Of a stretch of 64,000 bases of DNA, positions 52,301-60,352 are shown one piece after another (position 1 is the stretch's first letter; each line of letters starts with the position of its first letter). Origin of the DNA: Polyangium mundeleinium (GTDB lineage: Bacteria; Myxococcota_A; Polyangia; Polyangiales; Polyangiaceae); assembly GCF_028369105.1 (NCBI RefSeq), contig NZ_JAQNDO010000001.1, forward strand, positions 2,907,711-2,971,710, in the 5' to 3' direction. Under the pieces are notes generated by a model. That model saw only the letters and a list, made by a program, of their open reading frames with translations, did no database searches and was not told the DNA's origin. A program made the position numbers and the translations under genes.

Positions 52301-53141
52301 CACGACCCCGCTCTCGCTCTTCCAGGGCTGCGCGCGCCGCTTCCGCCTGCGCCAGCTCATGGGCTTCGACGAGCCGATCAGCACCGGCTACGTCGACCTG
52401 CCCGGCGATCCCGCGGCCGAAGCTGTGGAGATCGACACCGAAGCCGACCTCGATCCGCGCACCCGCGGCCTCGCGGCCCACGGCGTCCTCGAACGCTGGC
52501 CGCGCGAAGCCTTTGGCCGCACCGTCGACGTCGCCGACGTCCGCCGTCGTCTCGCGCTCGCCGGCCTCCGCCCCGAGGTGCCCGAGGCCGCACGTATCGC
52601 CGAAGGCATCGCGGCGTTCCTCGATGGCCCCTACACCCGATCGATCCGTGATCAGGGCCTGCGCATGCTCCGCGAAGAACCGTTCGTCCTCACGATCGGC
52701 CTCTCCCCAGCGCCCGACGGCTCCCCACGCGCGCTCGGCCTTCGTGGCGCCGTCGACTTCGTCGTCTTCCGCCCCGACGGCACCGTCGACGTCATCGACT
52801 ACAAGCTTTCACGTCCGCGCTCGGACCTCTCGGTCTACGCCTTCCAGCTCCACGCCTACGCGCTCAGCATGCACCGCCGCGAGCCCGAGCGACGCATCCG
52901 CGCAGGCGTCGTCTTCCTCGCAGGCTCCTCCCCCGAGCCCATCTTCCTCGCGTCGGACGGCGCGGACGGAACCATCACGAACGCAGAACACGACCGCTTC
53001 GCAAACGAGCTCAAGACCCTCGGCGAGCGCTTCGCCGAGGCACGCTGGGCCGACCGCTTCGACGCTGTCCCTCTCGATCGATGCCGCAAGCTCCACTGCG
53101 GCTTCGTCGGCGCCTGCTACGGACCCGAAAGCACGCTCTGA
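49326..53141 (+). CDS. addA: AddA-like UvrD/RecB-family helicase-nuclease
   Basis: 1271 residues. The ATG overlaps the partner's stop (ATGA). SF1A helicase motifs are in order: Walker A VAASAGTGKTYRL (residues ~21-33), DEFQDT (~395), FLVGDRKQSIYGFRGAD (~436-452), TIHASKGLDFP (~802) and YVAMTRPKRAL (~898). The C-terminal RecB-type nuclease has GLRGAVDFVVF and DVIDYKLSR (~1155-1163) followed by LHAYAL. This subunit unwinds and degrades DNA from double-strand ends to load recombinase. Two nuclease domains in the pair, one per subunit, indicate the AddAB rather than RecBCD layout. Confidence 0.92.
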   Translation: MSLTLPSEDALLYAFRRNIVVAASAGTGKTYRLTALYVLLTLGLTSMGRAEGDKPAEPIPPERIVATTFSRAAAQEIATRVQAALSDIAAWDEQGPEPKLAGLIAARRSILADPPSIAEIKRRAADALGRSAGARIDTLHGLAQQIVRTHALALGVDPQARVVEEDEAQALADLAVDEALSAALSAGGDRAEAARALVAAANGVWGARKQVASLCDRLDEEGLLPSELLLAEHEGGARSLRASLDSIVATCVAGGQRTKDAAMVLARVLAQTSPGELFPAVAEEPLRELFAVAMRGKTSDADKEFAAFREELPGDSNADRAAGLLALLREAPALSVRERGIVALLEDARTRLGALRRKEGLLSFGDMLRMARDGLRDRPEIAAQVRASIDALLVDEFQDTSRAQRDIVYLLREREDSDRPQGRAPIAENLVGHGLFLVGDRKQSIYGFRGADVAVFSRITGELCGPFAREALALAPEICAAEDSADLVALRESRRSGGKILDFVNAFSAHDFHAPGDAHPRDFEVVYGPADRLVPVAEAAGTGEVVLVDDDGASPPDAEPVVRGATRSMREAFVAAAFTARYVRSGEGSFRDIAILARRRKTLPLLELALARIDIPHIVAGRALFDTAEVRDVAAVLRLLVDRRDRLALATVLRGPAVGLSDAALAWLGTPKTGLSLPLERSDAMRLLPSLPAWEKLGPADRTRLEDFVRRFVELRRAALRLHPGEAIRASVAAFDLDRVFASMPRPEMRIGHVDRLLGVARRRGGSLPGFVRWLDRRMRDDSDERDDTTFAEEEDAVRLMTIHASKGLDFPVVIVLDLDAGVAPRPSGIQIASLGGPKPTLILRHHASRPDPLSDVMLSRLERGERPVLDALRTEAQAKADELARARELAERQRLTYVAMTRPKRALVLIGVPDPPEGSRKRAKGGSAFESLKDGLTKATIKDAITRREQASALLADPHAQPREARHGAVSPTGPAPPWPERPPTRTISIATTPLSLFQGCARRFRLRQLMGFDEPISTGYVDLPGDPAAEAVEIDTEADLDPRTRGLAAHGVLERWPREAFGRTVDVADVRRRLALAGLRPEVPEAARIAEGIAAFLDGPYTRSIRDQGLRMLREEPFVLTIGLSPAPDGSPRALGLRGAVDFVVFRPDGTVDVIDYKLSRPRSDLSVYAFQLHAYALSMHRREPERRIRAGVVFLAGSSPEPIFLASDGADGTITNAEHDRFANELKTLGERFAEARWADRFDAVPLDRCRKLHCGFVGACYGPESTL

Positions 53142-53171
53142 CGGGGCGCGCTGCGCGCTCCGATCGGTGTC

Positions 53172-53471
53172 TGCAACGCGTGCAAACGGCAGAGCGCACG
53201 TTCGAGACCCGTGTGCAACGCGTGCAGACGGCAGAACGAACGTTCGTAGACCCGCGTGCAACGCGTGCAGACGGCACCACGTATGTTCGAAGACCCGTTT
53301 GCAACGCGTGCAGACGGCACCACGCATGTTCGAAGACCCGTTTGCAACGCGTGCAGACGGCACCACGCACGTTCGAAGACCCGTTTGCAACGCGTGTACG
53401 CGGGGTCGGGTACGCTGGGATCCGCGTTTGCAACGCGTGCACGCGGGATCGGGTGCGCTGCGATGCCCTCC
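53172..53471. repeat. seven-copy 43-bp tandem array (non-CRISPR)
   Basis: Copies begin at 53172, 53214, 53257, 53300, 53343, 53386 and 53429; all intervals are 43 bp except the first (42). The unit starts TGCAACGCGTGCAGACGGCA and in copies 2-5 ends near GTTCGNAGACCCG. Copies 3-5 are almost identical. Copies 6-7 keep only the TGCAACGCGTG head and then share a different tail (CGGGNTCGGGT). The head is nearly palindromic around ACGCGT. No spacers. It fills the gap between the addA stop and the convergent EAL gene; I see no gene in it. Confidence 0.93.
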
Positions 53472-53483
53472 GGCGAGGCGAGG

Positions 53484-54797
53484 CTAGAACTCCCCGTCCG
53501 CGACCGCCCGCATCAACACCTGCACCGTCACGATGCCCAGGTACCGCCCCTGGTGCTCGACGATCACCGGATCGTACACACGCGACTCGTCCCGCGACGT
53601 CGCAAGCCGCAGCGCGACCGGCAGCGCCGTCGCCTCGTCCACGCGCAAGGGATGCGGATCCATCAGCGCCACGATCGGGCTGCCACCACGACGTGTATGC
53701 GCGAGCTCGTCGAGCAGCCGCTCCCGCGTCGCCAGCCCGAGCACGTGCCCCTCACAGTCCACCACGGGCAGCGCGGTATACGCCGTCGATCGTCGGAGCA
53801 AGCCCGCGACCTCGCCCGCGGGTGTCCCCGGCAGCACCGACGCATGCGAGCCGCGGAGCGCGCTGATCGTGCGCGGCGGCGGGCTCGATTGGCCATCGCG
53901 CTCCGCCTGTTTTGCCGCGCGCCGCACGAGATCCTTCACGGGCGGCGGAAGCGGGCCGAGCTCCGGCGCGGGCCGCGCGAGCAGATACCCCTGACCAAGC
54001 TCCACGCCGCACGCGAGCAGCGCCTGCAGATCGTGTTCGTCCTCGATGCCCTCGGCGATCACCTGGATCCCCGCGCGTCGACCGAAGTCCGCGAGCGATC
54101 GCACGAGGTGCGCGCGCAGCGGATCCTCCGCGAGGTGCCGCACGATCGCCTTGTCGAGCTTCAAGAAATGCGGCCGCACGCGCACGAGCGCCGTGAGCGA
54201 CGCGTACCCCGCGCCCACGTCGTCGAGCGCGATCCGAAACCCTTGGCTCGCGTAGTGCCGCACGATCCGCTCCAGCCGATCGCTGTCGAGCACCGCCCCC
54301 GACTCCGTCAGCTCCAGGACGATTCGTGTCGGCGCGACTCCATGCTCTTCCAGAAGGCGCCGCGTGAACCCCGCGCTGAACGCCGGATCGTCGATCACGC
54401 GCGGATCGACGTTCAGGAAAAACACGCCTTCGGATCCCACGCGCGCGAGCGTCTCGATCCCGATCTCGCGAAAGCGCCGATCGACGGCCACGAGCCTTCC
54501 GTGCGAGTGCGCCATCTCCAGGAGCGCCTGCGGCCCGGAAACACCACGCGCGTGTGCCTCCGACGCACCCGGGCCGAGGCGCCCGAGCACTTCGCGCCCC
54601 ATCACCTCGCCCGTGCCGAGATCCACGATCGGCTGGAAAGCCACGTGCAGGTGTTCACTGACGAGCAGATCGTCGAGCCACGTGGGGGCCGTCGCCACCG
54701 CGCCCGACCCTGGGGGGATTGTCCCTGGGGGAATCGTCCCGAGGGCTTCGTCCCTCGTCGCCGACGGCGCTTCTGCGCGGTGCTCCCCTGCCTTCAT
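53484..54797 (-). CDS. EAL-domain c-di-GMP phosphodiesterase with two CBS domains
   Basis: 437 residues from ATG 54797 (MKAGEHRAE); GGAGG lies ~12 bases upstream, rather far. After a Pro/Gly-rich start, residues ~45-285 form an EAL domain. The signature reads EVLGR in place of E-A-L-x-R but keeps the catalytic Glu, and FLNVDP, LELTESGA, IALDDVGAGYASL, FLKLDK, VIAEGIED and LGQGYLLARP keep the metal- and substrate-binding set, so c-di-GMP hydrolysis is likely. Residues ~310-437 are a CBS pair (ALPVVDCEGHVLGLATRERL; DPVIVEHQGRYLGIVTVQVL) expected to bind an adenine nucleotide and regulate activity. No membrane segment. Confidence 0.9.
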   Translation of the reverse strand: MKAGEHRAEAPSATRDEALGTIPPGTIPPGSGAVATAPTWLDDLLVSEHLHVAFQPIVDLGTGEVMGREVLGRLGPGASEAHARGVSGPQALLEMAHSHGRLVAVDRRFREIGIETLARVGSEGVFFLNVDPRVIDDPAFSAGFTRRLLEEHGVAPTRIVLELTESGAVLDSDRLERIVRHYASQGFRIALDDVGAGYASLTALVRVRPHFLKLDKAIVRHLAEDPLRAHLVRSLADFGRRAGIQVIAEGIEDEHDLQALLACGVELGQGYLLARPAPELGPLPPPVKDLVRRAAKQAERDGQSSPPPRTISALRGSHASVLPGTPAGEVAGLLRRSTAYTALPVVDCEGHVLGLATRERLLDELAHTRRGGSPIVALMDPHPLRVDEATALPVALRLATSRDESRVYDPVIVEHQGRYLGIVTVQVLMRAVADGEF

Positions 54798-54826
54798 CGG
54801 TAGGTCGATCCTCCGGTCTCCACATA

Positions 54827-54851
54827 CTACCGGTTTTTTTCGGGACGGTAG
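54827..54851. promoter_or_regulatory. inverted repeat in EAL / phospholipase D divergent region
   Basis: CTACCG (54827-54832) and CGGTAG (54846-54851) are perfect inverted repeats 13 bases apart, with a T7 run between. The location between divergent starts suits an operator, but no factor can be named. Confidence 0.3.
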
Positions 54852-54961
54852 CAATCCCGTTTCTTGCGAACGTACGTACGCAGTCATTCGTGGTTTCGCT
54901 CGCGTACGCACGCTTTCGAGTCTGCCCGCCTGGTACTAGGGCCTTCCTTAGGGGAGGGCGT

Positions 54962-56758
54962 ATGCCGAGGGAACGGGCCGAGCTCGAAGTCCTGGTCACG
55001 ACGCCTCACGGCGCGCCTGTCCAGGGGGCATCCGTGCGTCTCCTCGGGCCGGGCGGGGCCGTGGTGGGGCAGGAGATCACGCCGGGGCGGTTTCGCGTCC
55101 TCTTGCCGCGACGCGGCGATTACGAGCTCATCGTGGAGCCCGGGGCCTCGCCGTTCGATCTGCGCCCGCTCCGCACCACGCTTTTCCTGACACCCGGGAA
55201 ATGCGGCAACGTCGTCGCCGCGATGAGCGGCCTCGAAGGCGTGCGCTCCCGCGTCGAGCGCGTCGATTGCGCGCCAGGTCGCAGCGTCGCCCACGTCGTC
55301 CTCGATTACGTCTGGTTTTCCCACCTCGGAACTCCCCCGACGCTCGGCAATCGCGTGGACGTGCTCGTCGACGGGGAAGACGGCTGGCGCGCGGTGGCCG
55401 AGGCGATGCTCGCGGCGCGCCGCTCGATTCGTGTCACCACGTGGGTCTACGAGCCCGAGCTCGAGCTCTTGCGCCCCGACCCGCTCGCGGAGCCGGCCGA
55501 GCGCGAGGCCTACACCATCCAGCGCATCCTCGAATCCCGGGCCCGCGCGTCCGTCCTCGTGCAGCTCCTCCTCTGGGACCCGCCCGTGTTACCCATTCCC
55601 GGCGAGGCGCGCCGCGTCGCGCTCACCGCCGGGGATGGATTCGAGGTCCTCACCGAGAAAAACCCCACGGAGCGCCCGATCTTCGGCGAGCGGTATCCGC
55701 TCGGCAACCGCCTCCTCGGCGAGGTGCAGATCGGCTCGTTTCACCAGAAGACCGTGGTCGTCGACGGCCGCATCGGGTTTTGCGGCGGCATGAACATGCG
55801 CCAGAACGACTGGGACACCCGCCACCACCGCCTCTTCGAGCCCGGCCGGTGCCGCTTCACGCGGCCGAGCGCCTACCGCGCCCGCGTAAAAGACGGGCTT
55901 TGCGCCGCCGACCATCCGCCGCGCCACGATTTCGTCGCGCGGATCGAGGGGCCGAGCGTCGCCCACCTCGAAGAGAACTTCCGGGAGCGGTGGAATCGCC
56001 TCCTCGAACGCGGCGCGCCGCACGCCGAGCGCTCCACGTTCGTCCCGCCGCCCGATCCCGCCGTGCTCCCCGAAGCGCCCGGACGCTCGGCCGTGCAGGT
56101 CGTCCGCACCATGCCCGCGCCACACGCCGAGCGCGGCATCCTCGACGCCTACCTGCGCGCCATCGCCGCCGCCCGCCGCCTCCTTTACATCGAGGATCAA
56201 TACTTTCGATCCACCTACGTGAGCGAGGCGATCGTCGAAGCGGCTCGGAAAAACCCGCGCCTCTCGGTCCTCGTCCTCACGAGCGAGGCGCAGGCGAACC
56301 ACCCGCTCACCGGCGCCTGGAGCCACACCTGCTTCGAGCGCATCCGCGAGGCGCTCCCCGATTTCGAGCTTTACGCGCTTCGCTGCGCGGGCCGCGACGG
56401 CCGTGGCAAACGCCGCGTCCAGGAGATCGACCATCACGGAAAACTGCTCCTCGTCGACGACGTCTTCGTCATGGTGGGGAGCTGCAACGTGAACGACCGC
56501 GGCTTCGAATACGAGGGCGAGTGCAACGTGGCCATCGTCGATCCGGCCTTCGCCGCGACGCTCCGCCTCGGCCTCTTCCGCGATTACCTCGGCGGCGATC
56601 CGCGCCTCGGAAAGGACCTCGAGCGCGACGTCGAGGTTTTCCGCGAGCACGCCGCGCGAAATGCCAAGGGCCCGCCCGACGGCGATCCACACCCGTACCT
56701 CGTCCCGTTCACCCCGCGGCCCCGTCGCTCGCAGATCTTCGACCGCAGCGTCTTCTGA
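54962..56758 (+). CDS. phospholipase D family protein with N-terminal Ig-like domain
   Basis: 598 residues; TAGGGGAGGGCGT precedes the ATG. Residues ~1-90 form a carboxypeptidase-regulatory-like beta-sandwich (VLVTTPHGAPVQGASVRLLG). Two HKD motifs follow: FHQKTVVVDGRIGFCGGMN (bases ~55740-55796) and HHGKLLLVDDVFVMVGSCN (~56434-56490), each with the HxK(x4)D core, so the transphosphatidylation/hydrolase site looks complete. PLD enzymes cleave phospholipid headgroups or make cardiolipin. No signal peptide is evident. The final VPFTPRPRRSQIFD tail is basic. Confidence 0.9.
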   Translation: MPRERAELEVLVTTPHGAPVQGASVRLLGPGGAVVGQEITPGRFRVLLPRRGDYELIVEPGASPFDLRPLRTTLFLTPGKCGNVVAAMSGLEGVRSRVERVDCAPGRSVAHVVLDYVWFSHLGTPPTLGNRVDVLVDGEDGWRAVAEAMLAARRSIRVTTWVYEPELELLRPDPLAEPAEREAYTIQRILESRARASVLVQLLLWDPPVLPIPGEARRVALTAGDGFEVLTEKNPTERPIFGERYPLGNRLLGEVQIGSFHQKTVVVDGRIGFCGGMNMRQNDWDTRHHRLFEPGRCRFTRPSAYRARVKDGLCAADHPPRHDFVARIEGPSVAHLEENFRERWNRLLERGAPHAERSTFVPPPDPAVLPEAPGRSAVQVVRTMPAPHAERGILDAYLRAIAAARRLLYIEDQYFRSTYVSEAIVEAARKNPRLSVLVLTSEAQANHPLTGAWSHTCFERIREALPDFELYALRCAGRDGRGKRRVQEIDHHGKLLLVDDVFVMVGSCNVNDRGFEYEGECNVAIVDPAFAATLRLGLFRDYLGGDPRLGKDLERDVEVFREHAARNAKGPPDGDPHPYLVPFTPRPRRSQIFDRSVF

Positions 56759-56807
56759 CCTCATCCCGCTTGACGGCTGCGCCCCGCTCCGATGTTCTCT
56801 TGCGGCC

Positions 56808-57470
56808 ATGCAGATCGACCGCTCCCGGTTTCTCCTCCTCACCGCAACCATGGCCTCCGGCGCGTGCGGCGGCGCAGCGCAACCCGGGGCCGGTGGGGAT
56901 CCCGTCGTCGCGGCGCCGGTCGTCACGTTGCCCGAGGAGGAGAAACCCGCCGGCGCGGCCGCACTCCCGCCGGGCCAGCCGGCCGTGGCCGAGCCGAGCG
57001 AGGGAATCCGCGCGACGCTCGAAGGGCCCGGGTCCGCGTCTGCGGAGGAGCCTTCCTTGTGCGACGACGGCGGCACGGCGCCGAAGGGATGCAACACCCT
57101 GCGCGCGCCGGGGCCTCAATGCGAGAGCTTCACGGACACCCGCGACATGTGCGGCAAGCTCGCGCATGGGCTCAAGCCGAGCGTGGCCGAGAAGGCGGTC
57201 GATTGTCTGCTCGCGAAGAGCGGCAAGCAATCGATCTGCAGCTTCGACGCCGCGAACCAGTGCGGGATGTCCGCCGTGCGCAAGGCGTCGTGCGTCGAGC
57301 CCTCCACGCAATCGGCGTGCGCGCCGGCCGTCAAGGCTTGCGGCGGGCGGCTCACGACGAAGGATTGCCAGGCGTTGCTCTCGGCCGTGACCAGCAAGAA
57401 CCGCCAGAACATGATCGCCTGCGTCACCGAGGGCTGCTCGATCGATTATTGTATGTATTCGGTGGAGTAG
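56808..57470 (+). CDS. Cys-rich lipoprotein of unknown function
   Basis: 220 residues. Lipoprotein signal with lipobox MASGAC, then a ~70-residue Pro/Ala/Glu-rich linker and a helical domain with fourteen further cysteines (ICSFDAANQCGMSAV, ACAPAVKACGG, ACVTEGCSIDYC), an even number suggesting seven disulfides. It recalls the Cys-rich lipoprotein at 23034-23663 in layout but not clearly in sequence. It starts 49 bp after the phospholipase gene and may share its transcript. Confidence 0.8.
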   Translation: MQIDRSRFLLLTATMASGACGGAAQPGAGGDPVVAAPVVTLPEEEKPAGAAALPPGQPAVAEPSEGIRATLEGPGSASAEEPSLCDDGGTAPKGCNTLRAPGPQCESFTDTRDMCGKLAHGLKPSVAEKAVDCLLAKSGKQSICSFDAANQCGMSAVRKASCVEPSTQSACAPAVKACGGRLTTKDCQALLSAVTSKNRQNMIACVTEGCSIDYCMYSVE

Positions 57471-57477
57471 CGCAACG

Positions 57478-59004
57478 TCAGGCGGGCAGGGGGGAACGAG
57501 CGCCGCGCAGGCGCCGCCGCGCGAGGGCGAGGACGCCCGCGCCGAGCGTCGAGAGGACCACGACGAACGTCCCGCGATCCTTGTTGGATCCAGAGCCGCT
57601 GCCCGGCAGCACGACCACGCCGGACGGGCAGATCGTGTCCACGTTCTTCGACGAACGCGCCCGGATCTCGTGCTCCACCTCGACCTGGAGCTCCGACGGC
57701 TCGAGCTCGAGGTCCTTCGCGAGCGCCGCGCGCGGCAGCTTCGCTTCGAGCCGCGTCAGCCAAACGTCCGCCGGGTGCAGGCCATTCAGCGCCGTCGCGA
57801 CGTCGTCCATCGTCGAATCGACGAGCTCGTCGCTCTCGCCGCATTCGAAGACCCGCGCGTCGATCTCCCCCGCGCCAATCTCGCCGCAGGACGGATCGTT
57901 CGAGGGTTTGCCCGCCGGACACGGATCCACGACCATCCGGGTATCACTCGCGAACGTGTTGAAATTCATGATGCACGTCTGGTCGGTCGTCTCCTGGTTC
58001 AGCACGCCCTGGCCGATGTATCCCTCCGCGATCGTATTGGCCGTGCGGGAGGGGAACCCGAATTCGTCGACCGCCAGGGTGAGCTGCGCCTGCCCCCGCA
58101 CCGCGCCCTGGATCGGCGCGAGCAGCGCTCTCTGCTTGGCGAACGTCGTGAGCCACGTGGCCCCGCCGTTCGCCGCGAGCGTCGCTTCCCGCAGCGTCGC
58201 GTAGTTCGAGGCGTTCGTCGCGAAATCCCACGAGACGAGGCTCTCGGGGACGAGCGCATTCTCGAAATTCTTCGCGCCCCAGCGCCCCTCGGTGATCAGG
58301 AACAACGTGATGTCCACGTTCGCGCCCGTCCCCACGGCCACCATGCGCAGCGGCAAGGTCGGGCTGATGCCGGTTTGCACCACGCGGATCGGCTTCATGT
58401 CGCTCACACCTTTCTCCGGCTGCAGCCGGAGCGCGATGAAATCGAACCCCTCCGCGACGTACGTGTCGATGACCGGCGCCGTCTCCTCGGGGATCACGTA
58501 GCCCGCGATCGTCAGCCAATCGTCGAGCGCGCCCGGCGTTTGCGTGCTCAGCGTCACGGTCTCGTACGGGCCCACCGTGCCGCGGTGCACCACGTTCACG
58601 CCCCCGCCCGGTCCGAGCTCGCCCCCGCTCCCCGCGGCGGAATCGAACTGCGTGCACCCGCAATCGAAATCGGGGCCATTGTTGCAACTGATCGGCGGCG
58701 CGAACACCGTGGTCGACGTCGCCGCGTCGAGCGTCTCGAACCAGGCGTCGGTGGAGAGCTCGACGACCGCGCCGGGCTTCACGGGCAGGATCCAGCCCCA
58801 GTCCTTGGGGTCGCCGTTGTACCGAATCTGATCCCATAACACCGTTTGCTTCGGCGAGATCGAGAGCGCCATTCGGTGCGCGTTCACGATGGTGTTCACC
58901 ATGGGCGGCACGACGCAGCCGCCACACGCGTGGGCGTCGCTCGGCGCGAGGAGCGCAGCGAGCGGCGCGCCGAGCAAGAGGGTCGCAAGCAAGGATGTCT
59001 TCAT
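57478..59004 (-). CDS. DUF2330 family exported protein with C-terminal membrane anchor
   Basis: 508 residues; GGGAGACC precedes the ATG. The signal peptide ends SDAHACGGCV, the CGGC start typical of DUF2330 proteins. The body is beta-rich (WGWILPVKPGAVVEL; LTIAGYVIPEETAPVI; VTLFLITEGRW-like strands) with ten or so cysteines, and ends in GTFVVVLSTLGAGVLALARRRLRGAR, a membrane helix plus arginines. This tail looks like a MYXO-CTERM or sorting anchor, but the Cys expected just before the helix is absent. Function of the family is unknown. It is divergent from the Mur ligase gene. Confidence 0.87.
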   Translation of the reverse strand: MKTSLLATLLLGAPLAALLAPSDAHACGGCVVPPMVNTIVNAHRMALSISPKQTVLWDQIRYNGDPKDWGWILPVKPGAVVELSTDAWFETLDAATSTTVFAPPISCNNGPDFDCGCTQFDSAAGSGGELGPGGGVNVVHRGTVGPYETVTLSTQTPGALDDWLTIAGYVIPEETAPVIDTYVAEGFDFIALRLQPEKGVSDMKPIRVVQTGISPTLPLRMVAVGTGANVDITLFLITEGRWGAKNFENALVPESLVSWDFATNASNYATLREATLAANGGATWLTTFAKQRALLAPIQGAVRGQAQLTLAVDEFGFPSRTANTIAEGYIGQGVLNQETTDQTCIMNFNTFASDTRMVVDPCPAGKPSNDPSCGEIGAGEIDARVFECGESDELVDSTMDDVATALNGLHPADVWLTRLEAKLPRAALAKDLELEPSELQVEVEHEIRARSSKNVDTICPSGVVVLPGSGSGSNKDRGTFVVVLSTLGAGVLALARRRLRGARSPLPA

Positions 59005-59100
59005 GAAGGTCTCCCATCACGCCGGCAGAATCGCGGCGCGGGGCCATCGTATCCCAAGTCGCGCCCCTGGATCGCCCTTTCGCCTGCTACGCTCGGCGCC

Positions 59101-60303
59101 ATGTTTCCTCCGCCGCCCCGCTGGTCACGCCGCATCACCACCGTGGGCGTGACCGGCACGAACGGCAAGACCACGACCACGACGTTCCTCGCGGCCGCGC
59201 TCGCCCGCCTCGCCCGGCCCGTCCTTCGCGTGACCACGCTCGGCGCCTTCCTCGACGACGCGCCGCTCCCGTTCCCCGCGACGCACGACGACTTCCTCGA
59301 CGCCATGCGCCACGGTTTTGAACAGGGCGCGCGATATGCCGCCGTCGAGGCCACGAGCGAGGCCCTCGCGCTCGGGTTTGCCAAGGCGTGGCCCATTTCC
59401 CTCGCGGTCTTCACGAACCTGACGCGGGACCACCTCGACGCGCACGGCTCGCCCGAGCATTACCTCGCGAGCAAAGCGCAGCTCTTCGTGCACCTGCCCG
59501 CGGACGGCGCGGCGATCCTCAATGCCTGGGATCCCGCCTCGGAGCTGCTCGCCGAGGTCGTCGCGAAAGGCGCGCGCACCGTCACGTACGGCCTCCCTTC
59601 ACGCGCGCCGGGAAAGCCGGTCCTCCGGCCCAATCTCGTGGCCGAGGAGATCTCCGTGGGCTGGGATGGAACACGCGCCCGGCTCGCTTCCACGTTGCGT
59701 GTTCGAGACATGCCGCAGGAAATACGCATTCGCGCGATCGGCGAGCCGTTCCTGGAGAATGCGCTCGCCGCGCTCGCGGCCGCGATCGAGGCGGGTGTCC
59801 CCCCGGCGGAGGCGGCGGACGCGATCGCCCAGGTGCCCGCGCCGCCCGGTCGATTCCAGGTCCTCGGCGCGGGTCCACGCGCCGTCGTCGATTATGCGCA
59901 TTCCCCCGACGCGCTCGCCCGCACGCTCACGACGGCGCGTGGCCTCACGACGGGCCGCGTGTTCGTGGTCTTTGGCGCCGGCGGGGATCGGGACCGCGGC
60001 AAACGCGCTTCGATGGGCGAGGCCGCGCGGCGGGCCGATCGCATCGTGCTCACGAGCGACAACCCCCGAAGCGAGGACCCCGCGGCGATCGCCGAGGAAA
60101 TCCGGGTCGGGCTCGGCGATCACCCCGACGTCCGTGTCGTCCTCGACCGCGCCGAGGCGATCCGCGGAGCCATCGCGGAGGCGGGCCCCTCCGACGTGGT
60201 CGTGATCGCGGGCCGCGGCCCCGAGACCGAGCAGGTCTTCGCCTCGGGAAACCGCCGGCTCGTCGACGCGGAGGTCGCGGACGCGGCGCTCGCGGAGGCG
60301 TGA
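59101..60303 (+). CDS. Mur ligase family protein, MurE-like, without the N-terminal domain
   Basis: 400 residues against ~490 for MurE. It opens directly with the central ATPase domain (VGVTGTNGKTTTTTFLAAAL), keeps the NLTRDHLDAHG and ASKAQLF stretch holding the lysine that MurE carbamylates, and has the C-terminal DNPRSEDP motif that in MurE reads the meso-diaminopimelate carboxylate, plus GRGPETEQ with the conserved Glu. What is missing is the N-terminal domain that binds UDP-MurNAc. It therefore probably ligates an amino acid to a different carboxylate substrate. A nucleotide-transporter gene follows after 49 bp. Confidence 0.87.
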   Translation: MFPPPPRWSRRITTVGVTGTNGKTTTTTFLAAALARLARPVLRVTTLGAFLDDAPLPFPATHDDFLDAMRHGFEQGARYAAVEATSEALALGFAKAWPISLAVFTNLTRDHLDAHGSPEHYLASKAQLFVHLPADGAAILNAWDPASELLAEVVAKGARTVTYGLPSRAPGKPVLRPNLVAEEISVGWDGTRARLASTLRVRDMPQEIRIRAIGEPFLENALAALAAAIEAGVPPAEAADAIAQVPAPPGRFQVLGAGPRAVVDYAHSPDALARTLTTARGLTTGRVFVVFGAGGDRDRGKRASMGEAARRADRIVLTSDNPRSEDPAAIAEEIRVGLGDHPDVRVVLDRAEAIRGAIAEAGPSDVVVIAGRGPETEQVFASGNRRLVDAEVADAALAEA

Positions 60304-60352
60304 AGCAAAAAAAGAACCGGCATTCCCCGTACCCGCCGCGCGCCGTTCGGGC

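Noticed and set aside
53172-53471. CRISPR array or repeat protein gene
   Set aside because: No spacers; minus-strand reading gives Cys/Arg-rich sequence with no ribosome site or family features.
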